From assembly GCA_014730255.1 (NCBI GenBank), contig WJIQ01000194.1, forward strand, positions 1 to 36,394: a stretch of DNA of 36,394 nucleotides. Reading direction: 5' to 3'. The notes below the pieces were generated by a model that searched no databases, had not been told where the DNA came from, and saw only the letters and a program-made list of their open reading frames with translations. Positions 20,810 through 29,814 of this stretch are shown here, piece by piece; positions within the stretch are counted from its first letter, which is position 1; the number at the start of each line of letters is the position of its first letter. The DNA comes from a bacterium (GTDB lineage: Bacteria; Krumholzibacteriota; Krumholzibacteriia; LZORAL124-64-63). A program made the translations under genes and the position numbers.

Positions 20810-22593
20810 GCCGGTGCATCCTCCGGGCCGGGGGAATCGGCCGCCTCGCGGGCGCGCTTGCGGCCCTCGACGTAATCGGCCAGCCAGGCGTCCGCCTCCT
20901 CGGCGGTCCGCAGCGAGATCAGGTGATCGACGACCCGGCGGGCCTCGGCGAGCTCGGTCCAGCGGATCACCTGCTTGATCTTGGGCAACGCCGCGCTGTG
21001 CATGCTGATCTCGTCGAGGCCGAGTCCGAGCAGCACCTCGGCCAGCCGCGTCTCCGAGCCCATCTCGCCGCAGAGGCCGACCCAGGCCCCGGCCGCGTGG
21101 CCGGCGTCGACCACGGACCGGATCGTGCGCAGGATCGCCGGATGCAAGGGCCGGTAGAGGTACGAGACCCGGCTGTTGCCGCGATCCATGGCCAGGGTGT
21201 ACTGGATCAGGTCGTTCGAGCCGATGCTCAGGAACTGGCACTCGCCGGCCAGGTGGTCGGCGATCATCGCCGCCGACGGCGTCTCGACCATCACGCCGAT
21301 GGGCATGTCGGCCCGGAACTCGCGCCCCTCGGCCGTGAGCTCGTCGCGGGCCTCGGCACAGACGGCCAGCGCCTCGCGCAGCTCCTCCACGCCGCTGATC
21401 ATCGGGAACATCAGATGGGCGTCGCCATGGGCTCCGGCACGGTAGATGGCGCGGATCTGGGCCTTGAAGAGGCTGCGGTTGGACAGCGAGAACCGGATGC
21501 CGCGCCAGCCGAGGAAGGGATTGTACTCTCGCTTGGCGCCGAGGTAGTCGGAGACCTTGTCGCCGCCCACGTCGAGGGTCCGGAAGATCACGGGCTTGCC
21601 GGGCATCCGGCGCAGGACCTGGCCGTACGTCACGACCTGATCCTCCTCGCTGGGGATGTCCCGGTGCTGGAAGTAGAGGTACTCGGTCCGCAGCAGGCCC
21701 ACGCCCTCGGCACCGCGGTCGACGGCCTCGGTCAGCTCGACCGGCAGCTCGATGTTGGCCATCATGCGCACGCGGTGGCCATCGGGCGTCTCGGCCGGCA
21801 GGTCGCGCAGGTAGTCGAGCTTGCGGCTGACCGTGCGCTGCTGCTGGGCGAGGATCTCCAGGCGGTCGCGTATGGCCTCGTCGGGCTCGGTGTAGATCCA
21901 GCCCACCGTGCCGTCGACCCCGACCTCGAGGCCCTCGGGCAGCTGCTCGGCCGCGCCCCGGAGGCCGCAGACGGCCGGGATCCCGAGGCTGCGGGCGAGG
22001 ATCGCGACGTGCCCGGTGGCCCCGCCCTCGTCCATGACGAACGCCAGGACGTTCTCCAGCTCGAGGGCCGCCGTCTCGCTCGGCGCGAGATCGCGGGCGA
22101 CGACCACCGACGGCCGGTCGAGGGCGAGGGTCGCGCGGCGATTCTCGGGATCGAAGGCACGCAGGACCCGCTCCTCGAGATCGCGCAGGTCGGCGATCCG
22201 CTCGCGAAGGGTCTTCTCCTGCAGGCCGTCCAGCTGGGAGACGATCACGCCGATGGAGTGGGCGAAGGCGCCCTCGGCATTCTGGAGCTGCGTCCGGATG
22301 CGCGAGAGCGTGGAGTCCCAGATCAGCTCGTCCTCGAGCATCAGGAGCTGCGAGTCGATGATCGCCGCCTCGCCCGCCCCGAGCTCCTGCGTGAGCTTGT
22401 CACGCAGGACGGTGAGCTCCTCGCGCGCGGTGCCGACGGCCGCCTCGAACCGGGCGCGTTCCTCCGGCACCTCGTCCTTGGCGATGGAGCGCCGGTAGAC
22501 CTGCACGGCGTCCCGCTGGACGCGACGCACCGGACCGACCGCATAGCCGGGGGCCGCCGGGATGCCGCTGAGCTCCCGCATGTCAGGCTCCAT
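20806..22593 (-). CDS. ptsI: PTS phosphoenolpyruvate-protein phosphotransferase (Enzyme I)
   Basis: GIPAAPGYAVGPV; phosphohistidine region DEGGATGHVAILARSLGIPAVCGL; IFRTLDVGGDKVSDYL; EFLSIGSNDLIQYTLAMDRGN-like FLSIGSNDLIQYTLAMDRGN. Start may be 22581 (better SD). Confidence 0.97.
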   Translation of the reverse strand: MEPDMRELSGIPAAPGYAVGPVRRVQRDAVQVYRRSIAKDEVPEERARFEAAVGTAREELTVLRDKLTQELGAGEAAIIDSQLLMLEDELIWDSTLSRIRTQLQNAEGAFAHSIGVIVSQLDGLQEKTLRERIADLRDLEERVLRAFDPENRRATLALDRPSVVVARDLAPSETAALELENVLAFVMDEGGATGHVAILARSLGIPAVCGLRGAAEQLPEGLEVGVDGTVGWIYTEPDEAIRDRLEILAQQQRTVSRKLDYLRDLPAETPDGHRVRMMANIELPVELTEAVDRGAEGVGLLRTEYLYFQHRDIPSEEDQVVTYGQVLRRMPGKPVIFRTLDVGGDKVSDYLGAKREYNPFLGWRGIRFSLSNRSLFKAQIRAIYRAGAHGDAHLMFPMISGVEELREALAVCAEARDELTAEGREFRADMPIGVMVETPSAAMIADHLAGECQFLSIGSNDLIQYTLAMDRGNSRVSYLYRPLHPAILRTIRSVVDAGHAAGAWVGLCGEMGSETRLAEVLLGLGLDEISMHSAALPKIKQVIRWTELAEARRVVDHLISLRTAEEADAWLADYVEGRKRAREAADSPGPEDAPA

Positions 22594-22861
22594 TCTCCGG
22601 TTCGGCCAGCTCGGTCCCGATCAGCAGGACGAGGCGCGCGAGGGCGTTCTCCTCGTCGGGTCCCTGGCACTCGATCTCCACCTCGGAGCCGAACTCGGCC
22701 GCGAGGCTCGCCAGACCCATGATGCTCTTGGCATTGGCCGTCCGCCCATCGTAGCGGATCGTGACCTCGGACTGGAACGTCTTGGTCAATTTCACTATGC
22801 GGCCGGCCGCCCGCAGGTGGAACCCGACGGGATCGGAGACGGTCGTGGTGGCAGTCTTCAA
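22583..22861 (-). CDS. HPr family phosphocarrier protein
   Basis: GFHLRAAGRIVKLTKTFQSEVTIRYDGRTANAKSIMGLASLAAEFGSEVEIECQGPDEENAL; His and Ser46-type motif KSIMGLASL retained. TTG start at 22861 with AAGGAAGG SD preferred over the ORF start at 22909. Confidence 0.92.
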   Translation of the reverse strand: MKTATTTVSDPVGFHLRAAGRIVKLTKTFQSEVTIRYDGRTANAKSIMGLASLAAEFGSEVEIECQGPDEENALARLVLLIGTELAEPENGA

Positions 22862-22910
22862 CGCGAACACCCTTCCTTGTCGATCGCGCAAGCCCTTGAA
22901 GGCAAGCAAA

Positions 22911-23699
22911 CTAGAACAGGAGCACCGATCCCGCCACGATCAGGACCCCCACCAGGAACTGGGTCTCGCCCGCGCGACGTTGCCTCGTGATGATGGGTAT
23001 CCCCAGCCCGATGACGACCAGCGCGACCAGCTGGCCGACCGGCGGCGCCCCCGCGCCGCCGAGACCGCCGGCGAAGTAATACCCGGCCAGAAATCCCGTC
23101 AAGCCCAAAGCCAGCCGCCGCGCCCAGGCCACGGCCCGGTACCAGCCCGGACGCGCGAGCACGTCGACCACGTCCGGTCCGAGGCGGTAGGCCAGCCACA
23201 GGCCCCGCCAGCGCAGCCAGAGCTCGGCGCCGGCGAACAGACCGACCACGACCAGCGCCAGCGGCCACGCCACCAGCCAGCCCGCGACCAGGGCCAGCGT
23301 CAGGACCATGGGCCTCAGCGCGAGCCAGAACAGCTCGTCCCCGATGGCCCCGCACGCCCGCGAGAGCGAGTCGCGGAACCCGGTGACCAGCGCCTCGGGC
23401 ACGTCGTCGCCCTCGCGCCGATCGTCCTCCAGCCGCAGCAGCCCCCCCACCACGTAGCCGGCCAGGTAGGGGTTGGTGTTGAAGTACACGACGTGGCGCC
23501 GCGCCAGCCGCCGGCGCCGGTCGGCATCGAGGCCGCGGCCGCGGACCCAGGGCGAGAGCACCGCCAGCAGCCCCAGGTTCTGCATCCGCTGGTTGTTCCA
23601 CGTCGCCTGCAGGCCCAGGCACCGCCACCAGATCCGACGACGCGTGCTCCGGGACAGCGTCCTCGTGCGATCGCCACCGCCGCTCACGCGAGCCACCAT
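22911..23699 (-). CDS. PTS mannose/fructose/sorbose-family IID component
   Basis: LGLQATWNNQRMQNLGLLAVLSPW...YFNTNPYLAGYVVGGLLRLEDD...GFRDSLSRACGAIGDELFWLALRP, characteristic of IID-Man. Start ATG 23699 or GTG 23687. Confidence 0.92.
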   Translation of the reverse strand: MVARVSGGGDRTRTLSRSTRRRIWWRCLGLQATWNNQRMQNLGLLAVLSPWVRGRGLDADRRRRLARRHVVYFNTNPYLAGYVVGGLLRLEDDRREGDDVPEALVTGFRDSLSRACGAIGDELFWLALRPMVLTLALVAGWLVAWPLALVVVGLFAGAELWLRWRGLWLAYRLGPDVVDVLARPGWYRAVAWARRLALGLTGFLAGYYFAGGLGGAGAPPVGQLVALVVIGLGIPIITRQRRAGETQFLVGVLIVAGSVLLF

Positions 23700-24421
23700 C
23701 CCGCCGCGAGTCCGAGGCCGACGGTCACGACCAGCACGGGCACGGCCCGCGGGTGGCCGAAGCGCTCGCTCAGCGTGGCCACGGCCAGGGGCACCGCCAC
23801 GAGCGGCAGGCGGGCGAGGATCTCGCGTCCGGCCGCCGGCACGGCGTCGCCGGACCACGACCATCCGATGGCCACCACCGCGGCGATCAGCAGCGACATC
23901 GCCCCGCCGCGAGCCGCCGCCACGACCAGCGCCTTGCGGTGCAACCGGTCGACCATGGTGAAGTCCCCGTCACGGATCCGCCGGTAGGCGGCCAGCTTCC
24001 ACGCCAGGTGCGCCTGACGCTGCAACTGGATCAGCCGGCCGCCGGCGAGGCTCGCCAGGGCCATCAGCACCATCTGCAGGCCCACCGGCCACGCCGCCTC
24101 GCCCGAGAACGCGACCAGTGGCGAGCCCCCCTCCGGCGGGTTCCAGCCGCCGATCAGGGCCCCGGCGACCACCCCCACCGTCGCGCTGGTCGCATCCAGC
24201 GTCGACGCCGCGCCGACCGGCAGGTTGCCCAGGACGATCAGCTGCATGAAGAACCCCGGCACGAGCGCGGCCGCCGGTTCGCCGACCACCAGGCCGGCCA
24301 GCAGGGCGGCGGGCAGCGGCTGCGACAGCCAGGTCTGGGCCAGGCTCGTCTCGTCCAGGGCCAGCAGGGCGCCGACGAGGGCGACCCCGCCCCAGGCCAG
24401 CCAGAGCTCCAGCCCGCTCAT
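23684..24421 (-). CDS. PTS mannose/fructose/sorbose-family IIC component
   Basis: Multi-pass hydrophobic protein, SQPLPAALLAGLVVGEPAAALVPGFFMQLIVLGNLPVGAASTLDATSATVGVVAGALIGG; gene between IIB and IID. Confidence 0.85.
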   Translation of the reverse strand: MSGLELWLAWGGVALVGALLALDETSLAQTWLSQPLPAALLAGLVVGEPAAALVPGFFMQLIVLGNLPVGAASTLDATSATVGVVAGALIGGWNPPEGGSPLVAFSGEAAWPVGLQMVLMALASLAGGRLIQLQRQAHLAWKLAAYRRIRDGDFTMVDRLHRKALVVAAARGGAMSLLIAAVVAIGWSWSGDAVPAAGREILARLPLVAVPLAVATLSERFGHPRAVPVLVVTVGLGLAAGWWLA

Positions 24422-24434
24422 CGATGCCTCGCGG

Positions 24435-24938
24435 TCATAGCTGCGACTCCATCTCGGCGAGCAGTTCCGGCTCCAGCCAGGTCTCGCGGCCGCCGGGCAC
24501 GGCCTGGGCCAGCAGCTGATGACCACGGTCCCGCAGCGCCCGCAGCGCCATCACGTCCTCGCGGTCGACGTACACCTCGGGCAACAGCTCCCGCTTGCCC
24601 CGGGCATAGTGCATGCCGCCGAGATTGATCGCCTCGATCGGCGCGCCGAGCTCGACCAGGGCGACCATGTCCAGCACCGCGCCCACCAGCAGGAGGACAC
24701 GCTGGTCTTCGAGCGCCCCGTCCGGCTCGCGCAGCGCACGGGCCGCCGCCTCGATCGGCAGCACGGACACCTTCATCTCCGGCGGCACGGACATGGCATA
24801 GACCCGGGTCTGCCAGGCGTCGGCGGCCACCTCGTCGCTGGCCAGCAGGATGTGGTCGGGCCGCAGCTGGCGGCCCCAGCCGACGGTGACCTGGCCGTGG
24901 ATCAGGCGGTCGTCGATGCGCGCGAGCACCAGGTTCAT
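24435..24938 (-). CDS. PTS mannose-family IIB component
   Basis: MNLVLARIDDRLIHGQVTVGWGRQLRPDHILLASDEVA with the IIB active-site motif DDRLIHGQV. Confidence 0.96.
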   Translation of the reverse strand: MNLVLARIDDRLIHGQVTVGWGRQLRPDHILLASDEVAADAWQTRVYAMSVPPEMKVSVLPIEAAARALREPDGALEDQRVLLLVGAVLDMVALVELGAPIEAINLGGMHYARGKRELLPEVYVDREDVMALRALRDRGHQLLAQAVPGGRETWLEPELLAEMESQL

Positions 24939-25324
24939 CGACCGGCTCCCACAACGGTCACCGCCTCGCGCCCCTTGTCGACGATGCGCTGGACGAGCTC
25001 GTCGCGCGCCAGGTCCTCTCGCCAGGTCACGAACGCCAGCAGCATGGCCAGGTTCACGCCACCGAGCAGGGTGACGCGGTCGGGGCCGGCGCCGCCGAGC
25101 ATGGCGGCGCTGGCGCAGCTGCCGCCGTAGTCGTCGAGGAAGACGATCCCACCGGATTCGTCCAGACCGGCGACCCAGTCGGCGACCTGGGCCGAGAGCT
25201 GCTTGGCCGACAGGCCGCGGTTGCTCTGGGCGGTCAGCCCCGGAACCGGTCCGAGGATCATCTCCACCACCTTGACCAGCTCGTCGCCGATCGCTCCATG
25301 GGTCAAGACCAGGGACTGGATCAT
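24935..25324 (-). CDS. PTS mannose-family IIA component
   Basis: LVLTHGAIGDELVKVVEMILGPV (active-site His) and IVFLDDYGGSCASAAMLGG; 4-nt overlap with IIB. Confidence 0.95.
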   Translation of the reverse strand: MIQSLVLTHGAIGDELVKVVEMILGPVPGLTAQSNRGLSAKQLSAQVADWVAGLDESGGIVFLDDYGGSCASAAMLGGAGPDRVTLLGGVNLAMLLAFVTWREDLARDELVQRIVDKGREAVTVVGAGR

Positions 25325-25358
25325 GATCGTCCTGTCCTTTGTGGATCCGGAGCGGGGT

Positions 25359-26327
25359 CTACTCCTGATCCTGATCGAGGTACCGGCGCAACCGGCGGCT
25401 GTGGCGGATCGACTTGACGATCCGCTCGTTGAGCACCCGCGCCGCGTCGTAACCGTAGACCTTGAGCATGAAGTCCAGCGCGATCACCTCGGAGATGACC
25501 GTGATGTTCTTGCCCGGATTCAGCGGCAGGACCACCTGCGGGATCTCCACGCCCAGGATGGACGTGGTCCGCCGCTCCATGCCGACGCGCTCGTAGTCGA
25601 CCGTGTCGTCCCACTCCTGGAGCTCGACCGCCACCTCGATGCGCTTCTGCATGCGGATCGCATGGATCCCGAAGATCGCCTGCACGTCGATCACGCCGAT
25701 GCCGCGGATCTCGATGTTGTGCCGCAGGAGGGGACGGAAACGGCCGATGAGGACGTCGTCGTTGGTGCGGGTGACCTCGACGATGTCGTCGGCGACCAGC
25801 CGGTGGCCCCGCTCGACGAGGTCCAGGGCGCATTCGCTCTTGCCGATGCCGCTGCGGCCGGTGATCAGCAACCCCACGCCGTAGACGTCGACCAGGGTGC
25901 CGTGCACCTCGCAGTGCGGCGCGAAGGCGCGCTCGAGGTGATGGGTGAGCTCGCGCAGGACCGTCTCGGCCGAGACCGAGGCCTGCAGCAGCGGGAACTC
26001 GCGCCCCCTGGCGAGCTCGACGATGTGCGGCGGGACGTCGTGCGATCGCGAGACGATGATCGTCGGCGGCTCGAGGGCCATCACCCGCTCGAAGGCCGCG
26101 AGCTGCGCCGCCTCGTCCAGCGTCCCCAGGTAGGACATCTCCGAACCGCCCATGACCTGGATGCGGTCCGGCAGGAAATCCTCGGTGAACCCCATGACCG
26201 CCATGCCCGGCCGGTGGACGTCCGGCGCGGAGACCGGCACCGGCTCCTCCGGCAGCGGGGTGAGGGCCTCGAGCCCCAGGCGATCCTGGAGCTCGCGGAA
26301 CAGGCTCTGGACGGTCGATTCGGCCAT
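25359..26327 (-). CDS. hprK: HPr kinase/phosphorylase
   Basis: HGTLVDVYGVGLLITGRSGIGKSECALDLVERGHRLVADDIVEV (Walker A), LLRHNIEIRGIGVIDVQAIFG, PGKNITVISEVIALDFMLK. Confidence 0.98.
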   Translation of the reverse strand: MAESTVQSLFRELQDRLGLEALTPLPEEPVPVSAPDVHRPGMAVMGFTEDFLPDRIQVMGGSEMSYLGTLDEAAQLAAFERVMALEPPTIIVSRSHDVPPHIVELARGREFPLLQASVSAETVLRELTHHLERAFAPHCEVHGTLVDVYGVGLLITGRSGIGKSECALDLVERGHRLVADDIVEVTRTNDDVLIGRFRPLLRHNIEIRGIGVIDVQAIFGIHAIRMQKRIEVAVELQEWDDTVDYERVGMERRTTSILGVEIPQVVLPLNPGKNITVISEVIALDFMLKVYGYDAARVLNERIVKSIRHSRRLRRYLDQDQE

Positions 26328-26329
26328 GA

Positions 26330-26851
26330 TCAGCCGTTGCTGGCTTCCATCACCGTCAGGTCGCCCTCGCGATTGCGATAGACCACGCTGATCCGTCCGT
26401 TGTCGGCATCACGGTAGACGAGGAACGGGGCCTCCGTGTCGGTGAACTCCTGGCGAGCACGCGCGGCGTCGAGGTTCTTGATCTCGAAGTGCTCGGTCGC
26501 GAAGTGCACGGTGGGCTCTTCGCTGCCGAGCGCCTTGCCGAGGCCGCCGGGCTCGGCGCGCTGCTTGGCGCTGATCTTGCCCTTGTACTTCTCGAGCTGC
26601 CGCTGCAACTGCTCGGCCACGCCCTGGGCGGCGAGCTCGGGCTCGGCCCCGGTGTTCTCGGCCCGGAACTCCTGGCTGCGCAGGTACAGCACGCCGTCGC
26701 AGTGGAACTCGTTGTTCTCGTGGTTGATCAGCAGCTTGACCTCGCCCACCGGCCGCGGGCTGAACCGCTCCAGCTTCTCGAACACGCCCTCGATCTTCTC
26801 GCGGGATTCGTCTCCGAGCTGGAAGTGGCGGGTCTTGATGTCCAGGTTCAT
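26330..26851 (-). CDS. hpf: Ribosome hibernation promoting factor, long form
   Basis: MNLDIKTRHFQLGDESREKIEGVFEKLERF S30AE domain; C-terminal EAPFLVYRDADNGRISVVYRNREGDLTVME dimerisation domain. Confidence 0.94.
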   Translation of the reverse strand: MNLDIKTRHFQLGDESREKIEGVFEKLERFSPRPVGEVKLLINHENNEFHCDGVLYLRSQEFRAENTGAEPELAAQGVAEQLQRQLEKYKGKISAKQRAEPGGLGKALGSEEPTVHFATEHFEIKNLDAARARQEFTDTEAPFLVYRDADNGRISVVYRNREGDLTVMEASNG

Positions 26852-26903
26852 GGTCACGCTCCTCGGTCCGGGCCGTCGGCCCTCGGTCATTCTTCGCGTC
26901 CGG

Positions 26904-28346
26904 TCAATCGAACTGCTTGCGCATGCGCGCGTTCAGGATCCCCAGCTGCTCCCGGTACTTGGCCACCGTGCGGCGGGCGATCTTCAGCCCGCGCTCGCCC
27001 AGCATGTCGGCGATCTTCTTGTCCGACAGCGGTCGATGGCCGTCCTCCTCGTCGACGATCTCCTGGATCATGAGCTTGACCGCCTTGGCGGCCACCTCCT
27101 CGCCCTCGTCGGTGTCCAGACCGGCGGAGAAGAAGTACTTCAGCGGGAACACGCCCCGCGGCGTCTGGACGTACTTCTGGCGGGTCACCCGCGAGACCGT
27201 CGACTCGTGCATGCCGATGGTGGTGGCGACCTGCTGCAGGGTGAGCGGCCGCAGCGCGATCGCGCCCTTCTCGAAGAATTCCTTCTGCTCGGCGACGATG
27301 GCCTCCATGACCTTGATCATGGTACGACGGCGCTGCTCGATCGTCTTGATGATCCACTCGGCGTAGCGGCGCTTCTCGTCGATGAACGTCGCCGCGTCGT
27401 CCTGCCGGGCCGACGGGGCCTTGAGCGCGTCGTCGTACGCCCGGCTGACGCGCAGCCGGGGCAGGTTGCCGTCGTTCAGGTAGACCACGTAGTCGCCCGA
27501 GTCCTCGTCGACCTTCTCGACCACCAGGTCGGGCACGACGGCGCGGGCTCCATCGGCCTCCGCGCTCAAACCCGGCCGGGGGTCGAGCTCGCCGATGGAC
27601 GCGGCGACCTCCTGGACCTGGGCGGTGGTGATCTTCAAGGCCCGGGCGATCTCGGCGAACTTCCGGTTCTTCAGCGCGTCGAAATGATCGCGCACGACGT
27701 CGGCCTCGAGCGAATCCTCCAGACCGCGCGCCGCCAGCTGCAGCAGCAGGCACTCGGGCAGGTCGCGCGCGGCGACGCCCGGCGGATCGAAGCCCTGGAC
27801 GAGGGCCAGGACCTGCTCGACCTCCTCCTCGTCGGTCTCGTAATAGGCGGCGATCTCGCTCAGCGGCGCGGCCAGGAAGCCGTCGCCGTTCAGGCAGCCG
27901 ATGATGTACTCGCCGATCTCGCGCTCGCGCTCGTCGGCCACCGAGAGGTGGAGCTGCTCGAGCAGGTGCTCCTGACCCGACGGCACGTACGCCGGTGGGC
28001 GTTCGAGCTGATCGTCGTCGTCGAACCCCTGCTCGGTCGCCGCGCCACGGAACCCGTCCTTGAAATACTCGTCCCAGTCGACGTCCTCGCCGGTGACCTC
28101 GACGGTGGTCTCGGCCTCGCTCGGGGTCGCATCCTCCTCCTCGGTCTGCCCGGTCTCCTCGTCGGCCTCGTCCTCGCGCTCGACCTCCTCGAGCAGGGGG
28201 TTGCCCTGCAGCTCGGTGCGCAGGATCTGCTCGAGTTCCAGCGTTGGCACCTGGAGCAGCTTGAGCGCCTGCTGGAGGCGCTGCGTCATGACGATCTGCT
28301 GCTTCATGTGCAGGCCCTGGTGCAGGCCCATCTTGATTTCAACCAT
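26904..28346 (-). CDS. rpoN: RNA polymerase sigma-54 factor
   Basis: KQQIVMTQRLQQALKLLQVPTLELEQIL; IGMHESTVSRVTRQKYVQTPRGVFPLKYFFSAG; RpoN-box-like ARRTVAKYREQLGI. SD AAGGAG. Confidence 0.98.
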   Translation of the reverse strand: MVEIKMGLHQGLHMKQQIVMTQRLQQALKLLQVPTLELEQILRTELQGNPLLEEVEREDEADEETGQTEEEDATPSEAETTVEVTGEDVDWDEYFKDGFRGAATEQGFDDDDQLERPPAYVPSGQEHLLEQLHLSVADEREREIGEYIIGCLNGDGFLAAPLSEIAAYYETDEEEVEQVLALVQGFDPPGVAARDLPECLLLQLAARGLEDSLEADVVRDHFDALKNRKFAEIARALKITTAQVQEVAASIGELDPRPGLSAEADGARAVVPDLVVEKVDEDSGDYVVYLNDGNLPRLRVSRAYDDALKAPSARQDDAATFIDEKRRYAEWIIKTIEQRRRTMIKVMEAIVAEQKEFFEKGAIALRPLTLQQVATTIGMHESTVSRVTRQKYVQTPRGVFPLKYFFSAGLDTDEGEEVAAKAVKLMIQEIVDEEDGHRPLSDKKIADMLGERGLKIARRTVAKYREQLGILNARMRKQFD

Positions 28347-28387
28347 CGTGGTGCTCCTTGCCGCGGTCTCCTGCCCGCGACTGCGCG

Positions 28388-29134
28388 CTACAGCCGGAAC
28401 TTCTCGCCCAGATAGATGGCCTTCGCCTTGTCCGAGGCCACGATCTCGTCGGCGCTGCCCGCCAGCTCGATGCGCCCCTCGAAGAGGATGTACGCCCGGT
28501 CCGTGATGGTCAACGTCTCTCGCACGTTGTGGTCGGTGATCAGGATGCCCAGCCCCTGCTCCCTGAGCTGCGCGACGCAGGACTGCAGGTCGGCCACGGC
28601 GATGGGATCGATGCCCGCGAACGGTTCGTCCAGCAGGATGAACTTCGGGTCGGTGGTGAGCGCGCGGGCGATCTCCACCCGCCGGCGCTCGCCCCCGGAG
28701 AGCTGGTAGCCGAAGCTCTTGCGGATGTGGGTGACGCCCATCAGCTCGAGCAGCGCGTCGCAGCGCTCCCGACGCTCGGCGCGACCGAGGTCGAGCGTCT
28801 CGGCGATGGCCAGGATGTTCTGCTCGACGGTCAGCTTGCGGAAGATGCTCGACTCCTGCGGCAGGTAGCCGATGCCGGCACGGGCTCGCTTGTACATCGG
28901 CAGCCGCGAGATGTCGTGGTCGTCGAGGAAGATGCGGCCCGCGTCCGGCCGGATGAAGCCCACGATGCAGTAGAACGACGTCGTCTTGCCCGCACCGTTG
29001 GGCCCGAGCAGGCCCACGACCTCGCCCTGGAGCAGCTCGAGGTCCACCCCGTCCACCACGGCCCGACCGCGGTAGGTCTTGCGCAGACCGGTGGCGGTCA
29101 GACGGTGGGCAGCGGATGGGGGCCCGGCGGTCAT
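28388..29134 (-). CDS. lptB: LPS export ABC transporter ATP-binding protein LptB
   Basis: [103 protein letters not shown]. Confidence 0.98.
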   Translation of the reverse strand: MTAGPPSAAHRLTATGLRKTYRGRAVVDGVDLELLQGEVVGLLGPNGAGKTTSFYCIVGFIRPDAGRIFLDDHDISRLPMYKRARAGIGYLPQESSIFRKLTVEQNILAIAETLDLGRAERRERCDALLELMGVTHIRKSFGYQLSGGERRRVEIARALTTDPKFILLDEPFAGIDPIAVADLQSCVAQLREQGLGILITDHNVRETLTITDRAYILFEGRIELAGSADEIVASDKAKAIYLGEKFRL

Positions 29135-29784
29135 CGCGTCGCTCCCGGCTCGTCGCCCACCTCGTCGGCCGATTCGTCGCCGACGACGCCGGCCACCTGG
29201 TGCTTGATGACGAGGTAGTCGAGGTCGGGGGTGGCCTCCAGACCGATGCCGGTGACGACGTCCTCGCCCCGGTCGAACACGTTGTAGACGTCGTTGCGGA
29301 TCAGGCCGTCCTTCCGCGTGTAGCGCAGGTCGGTGGTGCGCAGGCGGCGTCCGTCGTCGGTGGTGATCACGACGTCGCCCCAGACGTGCACGTCGTGGGT
29401 GCGGGTGTGCGCGGTGCCGCTGTCGGCGACCAGCGTCGAGTAGTACTCGCCGTCCTGGTAGAAGTCCATCTCCACGCGCACGAGGTCGACGTCCTGCCGC
29501 CCCTTGTACTTGTTCATGATGTCGCTGTCGAGCACCCATTCCTTGACGCCGTCGGTGGTCTCGATCAGCTGGTAGTCGTAGAAGGTGCGCTCGGGATGGA
29601 CGACCCGATCCGGCGCGGTCTCCTCGTCGCCCTCGTGCGTCGCGGTGGAGGACGTGTCGCCGCACGACGACACCAGCGAGAGGGCCGCCAGTAGCGCCAG
29701 CAGGCGCACCGGCGCCGCGAACCGACCGGGCCGGCCGGTACGGCGACGCGTCCATCGGTCATCCTTGCGCGAGCGCGTGTCCAT
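29131..29784 (-). CDS. lptC: LptC-family LPS export protein, predicted lipoprotein
   Basis: Lipobox [29 protein letters not shown]..., [75 protein letters not shown] overlap with lptB. Confidence 0.88.
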   Translation of the reverse strand: MDTRSRKDDRWTRRRTGRPGRFAAPVRLLALLAALSLVSSCGDTSSTATHEGDEETAPDRVVHPERTFYDYQLIETTDGVKEWVLDSDIMNKYKGRQDVDLVRVEMDFYQDGEYYSTLVADSGTAHTRTHDVHVWGDVVITTDDGRRLRTTDLRYTRKDGLIRNDVYNVFDRGEDVVTGIGLEATPDLDYLVIKHQVAGVVGDESADEVGDEPGATR

Positions 29785-29814
29785 CACACCTTGCCTCCGG
29801 CAGCCGCCAGACGA

